Below the pieces are notes generated by a model. That model was not told the origin of the DNA, made no database searches, and was given only the letters and a program-made list of their open reading frames with translations. Position numbers and translations under genes: made by a program. Below, piece by piece: positions 1 to 8,295 of a stretch of DNA of 35,895 nt. Every line of letters starts with the position of its first letter. The first letter of the stretch is position 1. This DNA is from a virus. The DNA is taken from positions 1 through 35,895 of IMG/VR virus record IMGVR_UViG_3300012954_000027. One strand, given 5' to 3'.

Positions 1-525
1 AGTTTAACAAGTCCAGCCGTTTGTATAAACGATGGCAAATTAAAATTTTATTACTTAACTACAAAAAAGAAATGGTTAGGTAAACAAAGTGATAATATAA
101 TTGGTTATGAACATAAAGAATGGACAGACCCTATTGAAAGGTTTAAAAACATAAGTGACTTTGTATTTAATATTCTCTACACAAATCCACTCTTTGAGCA
201 ACCTGTTTATGACATCTATATTGAGGGCTACTCGTTTGGTTCTAAAGGTCAAGGTCTTTTTCAAATTGCTGAGAATTGTGGGATACTCAAATTTAGGTTT
301 CTTCAAAAAAATATTAATTACAATATCGTTGTACCGAGCGTTGTTAAGAAAGGCGCAACGGGAAAGGGTAACGCAGACAAAGACATGATGTACGAGGCCT
401 TTCTAAAAGAAACGAAGATTGATTTAAAAAAAATATTAGATACAGATAAGGTTGGTAATCCATTATCTGATATAGTTGATAGTTATTTTATACAAAAGGT
501 TGGATATGAAAATCAAAGTCGTTAG
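1..525 (+). CDS. RuvC-like Holliday junction endonuclease (5' truncated)
   Basis: This is the C-terminal 174 codons of an RNase H-fold resolvase of the RuvC type; the start lies outside the window. The visible part has the strand with an acidic residue in IEGYSFG (Glu about residue 75 of the fragment) and the C-terminal block PSVVKKGATGKGNADKDMM, in which Asp126 and Asp128 fit the last metal-binding acids of RuvC. Such enzymes cut branched recombination or replication DNA, and marine T4-like phages often carry one. The last 20 bases overlap the next gene, which starts at 506. The fold assignment is from motif recognition; the substrate is inferred. Confidence 0.72.
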   Translation, partial: SLTSPAVCINDGKLKFYYLTTKKKWLGKQSDNIIGYEHKEWTDPIERFKNISDFVFNILYTNPLFEQPVYDIYIEGYSFGSKGQGLFQIAENCGILKFRFLQKNINYNIVVPSVVKKGATGKGNADKDMMYEAFLKETKIDLKKILDTDKVGNPLSDIVDSYFIQKVGYENQSR

Positions 526-1180
526 TACATGGAACAATAATCTATTTAAAAAATACGCACATAGATTTCAAAAGACATATAATTGGCCATTTGAATTAGA
601 GATATACAATGAAGACGATGATATGTTTGATAGAATACCTGAACTCAAAAAGTTTATTACTAGAAATCATGTAGACATACCAAGAGGCTTTTTATATGAC
701 GCCTGCCGATTTGCATACAAAGTTTATGCATACACACAATCAATATTAGAAACAAAAGATTACGATGGTCTTATGTTCATAGACGCCGATACCGTATTCT
801 ATAAAAAGATAGATGAGAAATGGATCAAAAAATATTTACATAGAGAAGACAAGATGATAACTCATTTACATAGACCAACATATACAGAGTGTGGTTTTAT
901 ATACTTCAACATGAGACATAGTTTTATAAAACAATTCGCAGCTGAAATGAGAAAAATGTATGATGAAGATTTATTATTCAAAGAAGATCAACAACATGAT
1001 TCATTTATATTTGATATAGTAAGAAATAGAATGGAAAGAGAATATGATATTAAAAACTATGACATTGGTGATGGTAGATTAGGTCATGTACAAGCTAGAT
1101 CAATATTAGGTAAAGTAATGGATCATACAAAAGGGGATAGAAAAATAAAAGGTAGAAGTAAAGAGAACATACAAATATGA
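506..1180 (+). CDS. GT-A fold glycosyltransferase
   Basis: A 224-residue protein with a central hydrophobic strand ending in FIDADTVF (DAD at residues 93-95), the metal and nucleotide-sugar binding DxD of GT-A glycosyltransferases. The start at 506 is preferred over an in-frame ATG at 476 because it follows an AAAGGTTGG ribosome site, and the upstream ten codons only overlap the resolvase gene. It ends in an ATGA overlap with the next gene, so the two should be translationally coupled. It is the first of five glycan-type genes and probably adds sugar to a glycan of the host surface or the virion. Donor and acceptor cannot be read from the sequence. Confidence 0.7.
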   Translation: MKIKVVSTWNNNLFKKYAHRFQKTYNWPFELEIYNEDDDMFDRIPELKKFITRNHVDIPRGFLYDACRFAYKVYAYTQSILETKDYDGLMFIDADTVFYKKIDEKWIKKYLHREDKMITHLHRPTYTECGFIYFNMRHSFIKQFAAEMRKMYDEDLLFKEDQQHDSFIFDIVRNRMEREYDIKNYDIGDGRLGHVQARSILGKVMDHTKGDRKIKGRSKENIQI

Positions 1181-1845
1181 TAAATGTTTTTATAGGTTAC
1201 GATTATGGCGAACCAGCAGCTTATCATGTACTTGCTGAAAGTATTAGATCACACGCAAGTGGTCCTGTTGCAATAACACCGTTAGCATTAAACAATTTAC
1301 CAGAATTTAAAAGATCAAGAGCACCTAATCAATCAACAGACTTTGCATTTTCCAGATTTTTAGTACCTTATCTATCAAACTATAAGGGTTGGTCTATCTT
1401 CATGGATTGCGACATGTTGGTCAGAGACGACATATACAAATTATATAATTATGCCACATACAAATATTCTGTTATGTGTTGTAAACATGATTATGTACCA
1501 AAACAAGATGTAAAATTTAGAGGTGCAAAAAACCAGGCCTTTCCTAAAAAGAACTGGTCTAGTGTAATGTTATTTCACAATTCACAATGCACAGCACTAA
1601 CACCTGAATATGTTAACAAGGCTAGTGGTTTAGAACTACATCAATTCAAATGGCTAGAAAGAGAACATATGATAGGCGATTTACCACTAGAGTGGAATTG
1701 GCTAGTGGGTGAATATGAATACTATCAGTTTGCCAAGAACGTACACTTTACATTAGGTGGACCTTGGTATAAAGATTACGAAAATCAAGACTATGCAGAT
1801 GAATGGCTTGAAATGCATAAACAAACAACACAGGTAGGTTTATGA
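1177..1845 (+). CDS. Glycosyltransferase, GT8-like
   Basis: A 222-residue protein starting INVFIGYDYGEPAAYHVLAE, a pattern typical of GT8-like enzymes that open with a short strand and a substrate loop. IFMDCDM carries DCD at residues 77-79 as the DxD motif. A later GGPWYKDY segment resembles the C-terminal donor-binding region of such enzymes. It overlaps both neighbours by four bases (ATGA). It probably acts in the same glycan pathway as the genes on either side. The enzyme class is well supported; the specific sugar is unknown. Confidence 0.72.
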   Translation: MINVFIGYDYGEPAAYHVLAESIRSHASGPVAITPLALNNLPEFKRSRAPNQSTDFAFSRFLVPYLSNYKGWSIFMDCDMLVRDDIYKLYNYATYKYSVMCCKHDYVPKQDVKFRGAKNQAFPKKNWSSVMLFHNSQCTALTPEYVNKASGLELHQFKWLEREHMIGDLPLEWNWLVGEYEYYQFAKNVHFTLGGPWYKDYENQDYADEWLEMHKQTTQVGL

Positions 1846-2756
1846 TTATTGGTATATCAGGTGCGTTTAACACAAAGGCTGGTTTTGTTTTCCCTACACA
1901 CGAAGACTTTAAACTAATATCATGGAAAGATAGAAATCAATATATCAAAACTGCTAGAGCCTATATTCAATCAAACATATTAGGTAGAATGAAGATAATA
2001 TATGCTGATATGTATAGACATATATTAGAACAAAAGAAACCTACACTAGTTGTAGAACAAGCTACATTTAGACAGAATTTAGATATAGATAAGGAAGATT
2101 ATTACTATAGAGTAGGTAGAGGTTGTTATACTTACGACAATGGTTTCTTTAATAATAAAAACTGTAAATCTGATAGGTGGGAACAGATACAGAGAGAACA
2201 AAATATAGAAATAAAACCATGGAAGAAAAATGGTGATTACATTTTATTACTATTACAAAATCCTATGGACACCAGTTTAAATAATCTAGTAAGTAAAACT
2301 AGTGACTATACTGATTGGGTAAAGAATACTATATTAAAAATTTCAGAGTATACTGCTGAAGATATTATGGTCAGATTACACCCTAGATTTCCTTTGAGAT
2401 TTAATTTAAGAGAATTATTAAAATTAAAAGTAAGAAACAATATTATCTTTAGTAAAAATGTTGGCACAGGATTTAATAAGTCATCTAGTACAGATTTATA
2501 TAAAGATTTAGATCATGCTAGAGTTGCAATATCATATTCTAGTAATGCATTGGTAGAAACAGTTTGTGAGGGTATACCTACTATTGCATTATCTAAAACT
2601 TCACATGCTTGGCCAGTTGCCTTTCATAATTTAGATGTATTAAAAGAAAGTGTAATGCCAGAAAAAAGTAGAACACAATGGTTGTACGATACAGCCTATA
2701 CACAATGGAAAATGTCAGAGATAAACTCTGGAAAGGTACACAAAAGGTTATTATGA
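1842..2756 (+). CDS. Polysaccharide biosynthesis protein, GT-B/KpsS-like
   Basis: A 304-residue protein. The second half has the features of GT-B-like capsule enzymes: LHPRFPLRF (about residues 184-192) and then SYSSNALVETVCEGIPTIAL (about 232-251), a Ser-rich loop followed by a Glu and Gly-Ile-Pro. This resembles the KpsC/KpsS and WecG-type nucleotide-sugar site. It ends TQW...WKMSEINSGK, a tail shared with the following gene, so the two are probably tandem paralogs that have diverged strongly. It overlaps neighbours at both ends by ATGA. The function is inferred from fold-like motifs only. Confidence 0.5.
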   Translation: MIIGISGAFNTKAGFVFPTHEDFKLISWKDRNQYIKTARAYIQSNILGRMKIIYADMYRHILEQKKPTLVVEQATFRQNLDIDKEDYYYRVGRGCYTYDNGFFNNKNCKSDRWEQIQREQNIEIKPWKKNGDYILLLLQNPMDTSLNNLVSKTSDYTDWVKNTILKISEYTAEDIMVRLHPRFPLRFNLRELLKLKVRNNIIFSKNVGTGFNKSSSTDLYKDLDHARVAISYSSNALVETVCEGIPTIALSKTSHAWPVAFHNLDVLKESVMPEKSRTQWLYDTAYTQWKMSEINSGKVHKRLL

Positions 2757-3583
2757 TTTATTGCCACGCTATGCAAAAAGTGGATTGTTTATCTCACCAG
2801 ATTTGGCCTGCTGTTGAAAAAGGTTTTCCTAAAGAAGACAAAGACATACACTTTTTTTGGGGATTAGCCGAACAAAACATAAACAAGATCACACAACTAG
2901 AGGCAGACAAAACAGATTGGTACTATGTAGATGTAGGTTATCTTACTGAACAAATTACCAGATATCCTGAACCTAAAATACATGACTTTGATAAAACATA
3001 TTTTAGAATTGTAAAAGGTAATATACACACAATAAGAGGTAGTATACAAGGTGGAGAAGAAAGATTAAAACAACTAGATAAAAAAGGTATAAAATGTACC
3101 TTTGATGGTTGGAACATGGGAGAAGGAGATCACATACTAATTTGTCCTTCAAGTGAGACAGTGACACGTAGACATAATAATATATCACAAGGTAGGTGGG
3201 TTGCTAGTATTATGAATAAACTTACAAAGTTAACAAATAGAGACATACGAGTTAGAAATAAACCTAGACCAGGAAATGAGTGGTGGGGAAAAGATATAAC
3301 CGAAGATTTAGATGGTGCTCATTGTTTAATTACTAATATGAGTTTATCAGCCGTTGATTCTGTGCTATCAGGTATACCAATTATAACAGATACAAGAAAC
3401 GTTGCATGGCCAGTATCATCAAGATATATAGAATTTGTAAATGACCCTTTAAAACCTACACGTCATAAGGTAACACAATGGTTGAGACTATTAGCAAACA
3501 ATCAGTTTAATCTTACAGAGATAGAAAATGGTACAGCATGGGAAGTATTAAGTAAACAATCGGATAAATTATTTACAGTATGA
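2753..3583 (+). CDS. Paralogous glycan-modification protein
   Basis: A 276-residue protein. The start is placed at the ATG at 2753, which overlaps the TGA of the preceding gene; a longer frame from 2678 would lie inside that gene. The C-terminal third matches the plan of its upstream neighbour: TNMSLSAVDSVLSGIPIITD, then WPVSSRYIEF, then TQWLRLLANNQF...EIENG. The conserved Ser, Gly-Ile-Pro and TQW positions suggest duplication of a GT-B-like gene. The N-terminal half (YCHAMQKVDCLSHQ) is distinct. It ends in an ATGA overlap with the SGNH gene. The role is inferred to be in the same surface-glycan pathway. Confidence 0.48.
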   Translation: MIYCHAMQKVDCLSHQIWPAVEKGFPKEDKDIHFFWGLAEQNINKITQLEADKTDWYYVDVGYLTEQITRYPEPKIHDFDKTYFRIVKGNIHTIRGSIQGGEERLKQLDKKGIKCTFDGWNMGEGDHILICPSSETVTRRHNNISQGRWVASIMNKLTKLTNRDIRVRNKPRPGNEWWGKDITEDLDGAHCLITNMSLSAVDSVLSGIPIITDTRNVAWPVSSRYIEFVNDPLKPTRHKVTQWLRLLANNQFNLTEIENGTAWEVLSKQSDKLFTV

Positions 3584-4383
3584 AAAAAATATTATTAGTT
3601 AGTGGTTGTAGTTTTACCGATCCACATTGGCATAGTGATATACATCCTGATATGATTTGTGATTGGCCTAAATGGCCTCAAATAGTCGCTGATGAATTAA
3701 ATATGGAGTGTGTTAATCTAGGAGTAAGTGGATCAGGCAATGAAAGAATTTATAGTAGTATATCTGATTTTGTCACAACACCTGAAGATCAAACACCTAC
3801 ATTTGTATCAAAAATGCATTTGATGGATAAACATTATGAATTTCCAAAAGGTGAGATTGGTCTAGTTGTGGCTGCCTGGTCACAAGGTCATAGACGTGAT
3901 TGGTCTGAATATAGATTTGTTAAAAGAGATCAAAAGAAAGATTTATGGACTAATGAAAACTTTGATACAAAAGGAGATTTACATTATCATGTATTAAAGT
4001 CAATAAGATTACAATATGCATATCAAAATTTATGTAAACAACTTAATTTAACTTACTGTCACTTTCAAATGATATCATTATGGAGAGCATGGGTACATTT
4101 TAAAGTAAAAGATAAAAATCCAGTTGAATTTGAAAAAGAGTTTTTTGATTTAATCAAGAGTACAGGTTATAATGAACTAATAAACAAACATTTTTTAGGT
4201 TGGCCATGTGATGTAGTAAACGATAAATATTGGGGAGAAAAGTCCTTTGTACTATCTGATTGTTTAAAAGCACAACACAAAGTATCAAACAAAGATGTAC
4301 ACCCTAATAAGATAGGACAAGAACTACTAGCAGAGGAGTTTTTAAAAAGATTGCATGAAAATAAGATACTACAAAAAGATTGA
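3580..4383 (+). CDS. SGNH/GDSL-family hydrolase
   Basis: A 267-residue protein with the SGNH blocks in order: SGCSFTD at residues 8-14 (nucleophile Ser, with the usual Gly before a variable residue), GVSGSGNERI with the oxyanion Gly/Asn at 51-54, and DVHPN at 239-243, where Asp239 and His241 fit the catalytic DxxH-type pair. No signal peptide is seen, so it should act in the cytoplasm. SGNH enzymes next to glycosyltransferases usually add or remove acetyl or other esters on glycans, which fits this operon. The exact substrate is unknown. Confidence 0.6.
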   Translation: MKKILLVSGCSFTDPHWHSDIHPDMICDWPKWPQIVADELNMECVNLGVSGSGNERIYSSISDFVTTPEDQTPTFVSKMHLMDKHYEFPKGEIGLVVAAWSQGHRRDWSEYRFVKRDQKKDLWTNENFDTKGDLHYHVLKSIRLQYAYQNLCKQLNLTYCHFQMISLWRAWVHFKVKDKNPVEFEKEFFDLIKSTGYNELINKHFLGWPCDVVNDKYWGEKSFVLSDCLKAQHKVSNKDVHPNKIGQELLAEEFLKRLHENKILQKD

Positions 4384-4600
4384 TGGCTGGCGATGGTTAG
4401 GTTTTATACTAGCCATGATTGGTGCATGGGTACTTAGCAATGCTAATCCTGATACACAATGGTTAGGGTGGTCAATTGCAATATCAAGTTGTAGTATCTG
4501 GATTTATATGGGTTGGAAAGATAAAGATATACCTAGAGCATTAATGGAGTTGATGTATTTGATTATAGCATTGAGAGCAATATGGAATTGGTTAACGTAG
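4355..4600 (+). CDS. Small membrane protein
   Basis: An 81-residue protein with about three hydrophobic helices (around residues 14-30, 36-52 and 62-79) and a short charged loop WKDKDIPRA between the last two. It overlaps the SGNH gene by 29 bases and the next glycosyltransferase by 19 bases, so it is embedded in the glycan operon. It could be a membrane anchor or transporter-like subunit for that pathway. No family is recognised with certainty. Confidence 0.5.
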   Translation: MKIRYYKKIDGWRWLGFILAMIGAWVLSNANPDTQWLGWSIAISSCSIWIYMGWKDKDIPRALMELMYLIIALRAIWNWLT

Positions 4601-5244
4601 TTTGTTTATATTGGGGAAATAAGTATAGTATTGATTATGTAAATAAACTATACAGTATGGTAAAAAGGAACCTTTCTGTACCACATCAATTTATTTGCTA
4701 CACGAACCACCCTTCACTAACTTTTTCCGAAGGAATTATCACAAAAGGTTTACCATTTGACCAATACGAAGGCTGGTTTAATAAACTTACATTGTTTAGT
4801 AATGAAGCCGACCTTAAAGGTAATAATCTTTACCTAGACCTAGACGTAGTAATACTAGAAAACTTGGACGAGTTGGCAACGTTTGGCAGTGCCAATACCT
4901 TTGGTATCATCAACGATTTTAAACCTAGTAATGTGTACAATTCAAGTGTAATGAAATTCAACAATATCACAGCTGGCCATATATGGACATCATTTAAGAA
5001 CGATGAAAATAATATGTTGAGAAATCATGGTGACCAAGAAATCATTAGCCATTTTATGAAAGACTCACCACATTTGAAGATTATACCAGACGAGTGGACT
5101 TTTTCGTATAAGTGGTCTGATAGAAAACAACCTAGGATATACAATCCTAATTACGAGAGAATGCCTGGTAAGATTGCAGTATTTCATGGTAACCCTAATC
5201 CACACGAATCAAGAGAAAAATATATCATTGATAACTGGAAATAG
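4582..5244 (+). CDS. GT-A fold glycosyltransferase
   Basis: A 220-residue protein with YLDLDVV (DLD at residues 86-88), preceded by GWFNKLTLF and followed by a conserved Asn/Ser region, as in GT-A enzymes found in many marine phages. The C-terminal AVFHGNPNPHE carries the His/Gly pattern typical of the donor-site end of these proteins. It is the last gene of the glycan module; about 200 bases without a convincing gene follow, containing the first promoter of the small-gene region. Confidence 0.7.
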   Translation: MELVNVVCLYWGNKYSIDYVNKLYSMVKRNLSVPHQFICYTNHPSLTFSEGIITKGLPFDQYEGWFNKLTLFSNEADLKGNNLYLDLDVVILENLDELATFGSANTFGIINDFKPSNVYNSSVMKFNNITAGHIWTSFKNDENNMLRNHGDQEIISHFMKDSPHLKIIPDEWTFSYKWSDRKQPRIYNPNYERMPGKIAVFHGNPNPHESREKYIIDNWK

Positions 5245-5382
5245 AACAAAACCAGAACAAATACGTCAAAAAATTAAGTAAAATCAACGAAAAATAACGC
5301 TTGCTTTCTAGGCCAGGTCTGATAGGATAATGATATGAAAACAAAAAAGATATTAAAAATAACAACTTATACAAATAACTTG

Positions 5383-5411
5383 TTGCCAAATACATCTTTT
5401 TGTGATAGGAT
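5383..5411 (+). promoter_or_regulatory. Host-type sigma70 promoter
   Basis: TTGCCA at 5383-5388, exactly 17 bases, then TAGGAT at 5406-5411. A TATAAT lies just downstream at 5413. The gene at 5442 follows after a short leader with AGGAGA. This is one of nine sites with the same geometry. The intergenic stretch 5245-5441 holds no gene that I trust. Confidence 0.6.
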
Positions 5412-5441
5412 TTATAATATAAACAAAAAAGGAGATACACT

Positions 5442-5645
5442 ATGTCAAAAGTAAAACAATGGGCTGAAAACACAGCAGAGGAAAAAGTAGATAAGATTAT
5501 CTTAAACTACAAAAACAACTTAATCAATAAAGATACTGCTGTCAAAGAAATTATGGAAGTTGATAATTTAGAATTGATCGGTATTGATGAACACAATGTT
5601 GAAGAATGCATTGAAGATACATTTTACGATAAGGTTGAAGCCTAA
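5442..5645 (+). CDS. Hypothetical small protein
   Basis: A 67-residue, Glu/Lys-rich, probably helical protein. It has a good ribosome site (AAAAGGAGA) and is the first gene after the promoter at 5383. Its stop overlaps the next start by one base (TAATG). No family is recognised. It heads a seven-gene coupled block ending at 7417. Confidence 0.55.
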   Translation: MSKVKQWAENTAEEKVDKIILNYKNNLINKDTAVKEIMEVDNLELIGIDEHNVEECIEDTFYDKVEA

Positions 5646-6052
5646 TGGATAAAAGTAAAACATTTAATATAGTTTACGGTAGAGAATACCAAGATTCAGA
5701 TGAGAGATATGATGAATTTTTTTACATCTATAATACAGTATTCAGAAACGTAGATATGAAACACCTTAAAACTGCCAATAGTTTTAAAGAAAAAATTAGA
5801 AAGTATTGTGATAAGAATTTTAATGAGACAGCTAGTAATTTTATAGGAAATACTACAGTTAAAATTATACATGGTGATGACTATTATACAACTTACGAAG
5901 ATGTATTTGGTACAGAGACCGTTGGAACTGATAACTCATTATTTAATGATTATGGTCAATTGTGGAATGGTAGACAATTCTTTAAAAAAGATTATAATCC
6001 AAAACTAACAGAAAAGTATACGTACAAAAATTTAAATAGAGAGGCAAGCTAA
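5645..6052 (+). CDS. Hypothetical protein
   Basis: A 135-residue protein rich in aromatic and charged residues, with no signal peptide or membrane helix and no cysteine except a single one in KYCDKNF. It is coupled to both neighbours by one-base TAATG overlaps. I recognise no motif. Its position in a promoter-led block of small soluble proteins suggests early expression. Confidence 0.55.
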   Translation: MDKSKTFNIVYGREYQDSDERYDEFFYIYNTVFRNVDMKHLKTANSFKEKIRKYCDKNFNETASNFIGNTTVKIIHGDDYYTTYEDVFGTETVGTDNSLFNDYGQLWNGRQFFKKDYNPKLTEKYTYKNLNREAS

Positions 6053-6345
6053 TGAAATACGGTGAAGATTTGATTTGTGATGAGATAAAAGAATATATTA
6101 AAAGTACATATGGTCAACACTACAGCACAACGGAAGACGGTTTCCAGGTGCAAGATATGTTGAGACAATTAGGAATTGATAAAGATTTTTGCCAAGCTAA
6201 TGCCATTAAGTATCTTTGCAGATATGGTAAAAAAGACGGTAAAAACAGAAAAGATTTATTGAAAGCTATTCATTATATAGTTTTATTGATGAGTAGTGAA
6301 GATAAAAATACAATAACTATAGACGAAAATTATAAAGGAGGATAA
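6052..6345 (+). CDS. DUF3310-family protein
   Basis: A 97-residue protein with the characteristic DUF3310 core FCQANAIKYLCRYGKKDG followed by DLLKAIHYIVLL. Phages of many kinds encode this small helical domain, sometimes annotated as nucleotide kinase-like (SaV family), but its biochemistry is not settled. It overlaps the preceding gene by one base, and a GGAGG ribosome site at its 3' end serves the next gene. The family call is firm; the role is unknown. Confidence 0.72.
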   Translation: MKYGEDLICDEIKEYIKSTYGQHYSTTEDGFQVQDMLRQLGIDKDFCQANAIKYLCRYGKKDGKNRKDLLKAIHYIVLLMSSEDKNTITIDENYKGG

Positions 6346-6349
6346 CACT

Positions 6350-6796
6350 ATGGCTGAAGTACAAACAGATGTAATGTTTTTTAAAGATGATGTAGGTAAG
6401 AACCTATACAGAAAGAAAACATACTATACACTTGTTGTAGAACAAGATGTATTAGCAAATACAAAAGATGAGGCAGATACCTTGTTTACGGACCACGGAG
6501 GTCTTAAACATAGTAATATTACAAAAGATATTACAGACACCAACGAGGGTATTGAAACATTTATGGTTGACGCCAACTATACAGATTCAGATACAGCAAA
6601 GTTTATTGGTAAAGTCAAATACGATACTGATACTTACAATCAAACTTTAGATGAAGCTATTGAGGCTCAAGATATTCATATTGATACATGGGCTGAAGAA
6701 GACGAACCACATCAACTAACAAAGATTAGTCTAAAAGAAGAATCAGATGTTGATGTACAGTTAAATTTAGAAGCTGAGGCTCAAAGAGGTAAATAA
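6350..6796 (+). CDS. Hypothetical acidic protein
   Basis: A 148-residue, strongly acidic protein (many Asp and Glu, long stretches of DT and TD) with a beta-rich N-terminal half (YYTLVVEQDVLANTKDEADT). The ribosome site AAAGGAGG is one of the best in the block. No cysteine, signal or membrane segment is present. The function is not recognised. High acidity is common in phage proteins that mimic DNA or bind basic partners, but that is only a possibility. Confidence 0.55.
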   Translation: MAEVQTDVMFFKDDVGKNLYRKKTYYTLVVEQDVLANTKDEADTLFTDHGGLKHSNITKDITDTNEGIETFMVDANYTDSDTAKFIGKVKYDTDTYNQTLDEAIEAQDIHIDTWAEEDEPHQLTKISLKEESDVDVQLNLEAEAQRGK

Positions 6797-7014
6797 TGAG
6801 TAAAGACGATATATTAGGATATTCTAGTCACGATTGGAGGAAACATACTGATAGCGCTGTTGTTTGTGACAGTGAAAATGGTATGATGAAAGTAAATGAT
6901 TCAAAGGTTTACTTTACCAATCCTAGAACTTTACAAGACGAAGAAGTGGACTTATCCAGATTGGTAAGAGTCTACGTTAACAATAAAACATCACAGAAAA
7001 GGAGTGTCAAATAA
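6796..7014 (+). CDS. Hypothetical small protein
   Basis: A 72-residue protein, probably mostly beta (GMMKVNDSKVYFTNPRTLQDEEVDLSR is seen in pieces), ending in a basic tail. It overlaps its neighbours by one base at both ends. There is no recognised family. It belongs to the coupled block from 5442 to 7417. Confidence 0.5.
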   Translation: MSKDDILGYSSHDWRKHTDSAVVCDSENGMMKVNDSKVYFTNPRTLQDEEVDLSRLVRVYVNNKTSQKRSVK

Positions 7015-7214
7015 TGTCAGTGAAGAAAAAAGTACAATTTGATAAAGCAAGTGCTACCAGTAAGGTAAGACTTGATAGAATAAAAAAGATATATGAGGAT
7101 TGTGGATGGAAACGATCTGATTTATCTACTAGAGAAAGATGGATAGTTAAGAAGATTGCTATTAAACACCTAGGTTATGGTTATGCAAATTATCCAAAAA
7201 AGAGGGTTAAGTAA
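7014..7214 (+). CDS. Hypothetical small basic protein
   Basis: A 66-residue, Lys/Arg-rich protein that looks helical (SKVRLDRIKKIYEDCGWKRS, then WIVKKIAIKHLGYG). The charge pattern would suit nucleic-acid binding, but no motif confirms that. It overlaps both neighbours by one base. Confidence 0.5.
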   Translation: MSVKKKVQFDKASATSKVRLDRIKKIYEDCGWKRSDLSTRERWIVKKIAIKHLGYGYANYPKKRVK

Positions 7215-7417
7215 TGTCAGTAATGCATGATTTGGAAAGACCACTTAATGATCTCAAAGAGATTAAGAGTTTATTAGGTGCAGGTGCCAATATCGGTGCG
7301 ATGAATTTGATTGAGAAAAAAATCAAAGAATATGAGACGGATATTGACGCTGTTGAGGCTTATTTCAATAGTGACGACTTTAAGAAACATGGTAAAAGGG
7401 CAACGGATACTGAATAA
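7214..7417 (+). CDS. Hypothetical small helical protein
   Basis: A 67-residue protein, predicted helical, with a heptad-like stretch in LNDLKEIKSLL and IEKKIKEYETDIDAVEAYF. It is the last gene of the block that starts at 5442; a new promoter follows ten bases after its stop. The function is unknown. Confidence 0.5.
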   Translation: MSVMHDLERPLNDLKEIKSLLGAGANIGAMNLIEKKIKEYETDIDAVEAYFNSDDFKKHGKRATDTE

Positions 7418-7426
7418 TTTAGCTGG

Positions 7427-7455
7427 TTGCCATTTACTACGAAATATGATAGTAT
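7427..7455 (+). promoter_or_regulatory. Host-type sigma70 promoter
   Basis: TTGCCA at 7427-7432, a 17-base spacer, and TAGTAT at 7450-7455. It sits in the 62-base gap before the gene at 7480, which has a GGAAGG ribosome site. It starts the transcript for the exported-protein cassette. Confidence 0.6.
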
Positions 7456-7479
7456 TATTAACTTAACGGAAGGAAAACT

Positions 7480-7818
7480 ATGTCATTTAGATACGATAAA
7501 GATAATTTGTTCAAAGAATTTGAGATTGCAAAACAAAAAGACTTTGCATTATCAAAATTAAAAGACCAAGACGCAAGAGAAAACGACTATTTTACTAATA
7601 GAATCAAATTTTGTGTAGACCATAAAAACTTAAAGATATCAAATCCATCTTATTATGAGAATGTTGATATTAATTTTGCCAATTTAGAGATAGCCTACAG
7701 ATCAACTAATCCTAGAGACCACTTCTATAAAGTAGTCTTTGGTATGACGTATGCAGAAAAGAAAGCAAAAGAAACCGCTGAACACGAAGCAAACTTAAAC
7801 AAAAATGAAGAAGCTTAA
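7480..7818 (+). CDS. Hypothetical protein
   Basis: A 112-residue charged soluble protein, mostly helical, with a Glu/Lys/Ala-rich C-terminal coiled-coil-like tail (KKAKETAEHEANLNKNEEA). It is the first gene after the promoter at 7427 and overlaps the next gene by 14 bases. No family is recognised. Confidence 0.55.
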   Translation: MSFRYDKDNLFKEFEIAKQKDFALSKLKDQDARENDYFTNRIKFCVDHKNLKISNPSYYENVDINFANLEIAYRSTNPRDHFYKVVFGMTYAEKKAKETAEHEANLNKNEEA

Positions 7819-8068
7819 AGAAAGATATAAACCAATTAATTTAAAGATGTATCATGGCGTCAAAGAAATGCCTGATTACACCTTGTCTATTAATGGTTTA
7901 CCAATGAACTCGTTACCTACGAGTGACAGAATTTCAGGCAGTTGTACTAAACGTAGTGCTCCTAAAGTTGAGTTGCCTGCTGGTAAAACAATAGGGATCG
8001 GTTACAATAAAGGGACATACCAGGTTGTAGATTCATCCGATTTCAAAACTATGGGACGTAAAGTATGA
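7805..8068 (+). CDS. Hypothetical protein
   Basis: An 87-residue protein with a probable beta-rich C-terminal part (TIGIGYNKGTYQVVDSSDF). It overlaps both neighbours (14 and 4 bases). It has no membrane segment, in contrast with the following genes. The function is unknown. Confidence 0.5.
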   Translation: MKKLKERYKPINLKMYHGVKEMPDYTLSINGLPMNSLPTSDRISGSCTKRSAPKVELPAGKTIGIGYNKGTYQVVDSSDFKTMGRKV

Positions 8069-8295
8069 GAACGTTAATGATGATGACAATTGTTGCATTG
8101 ATGACAGCGACAATAGCGAAAAGTGATGAGAAGACAATTACACCACAAGAATTTGGTAATGCAATTGCAGAAACACCAGGTAAACTTGTTAACTTTATAA
8201 GTGGTGAAGTTGAAAAAACAAAAGAGTACCAGAAAAAGTCTTGGGCTGAAATGAAAACAAAATGGCCTTGGACAATGTTCAACAAGAAAGACTAA
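8065..8295 (+). CDS. Small exported protein
   Basis: A 76-residue protein whose first 18 residues (MRTLMMMTIVALMTATIA) form a signal peptide or anchor, followed by a short charged, helical domain with PWTMF near the end. It is the first of a run of envelope-targeted products reaching to 10515. It overlaps its neighbours by 4 and 1 bases. The mature part matches no family I know. Confidence 0.55.
   Translation: MRTLMMMTIVALMTATIAKSDEKTITPQEFGNAIAETPGKLVNFISGEVEKTKEYQKKSWAEMKTKWPWTMFNKKD

Noticed and set aside
5335-5454. A 39-codon frame starting ATG at 5335 before the first small gene
   Set aside because: It runs through the promoter and ribosome site of the next gene and overlaps its start; the composition is low-complexity. 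Treated as chance.
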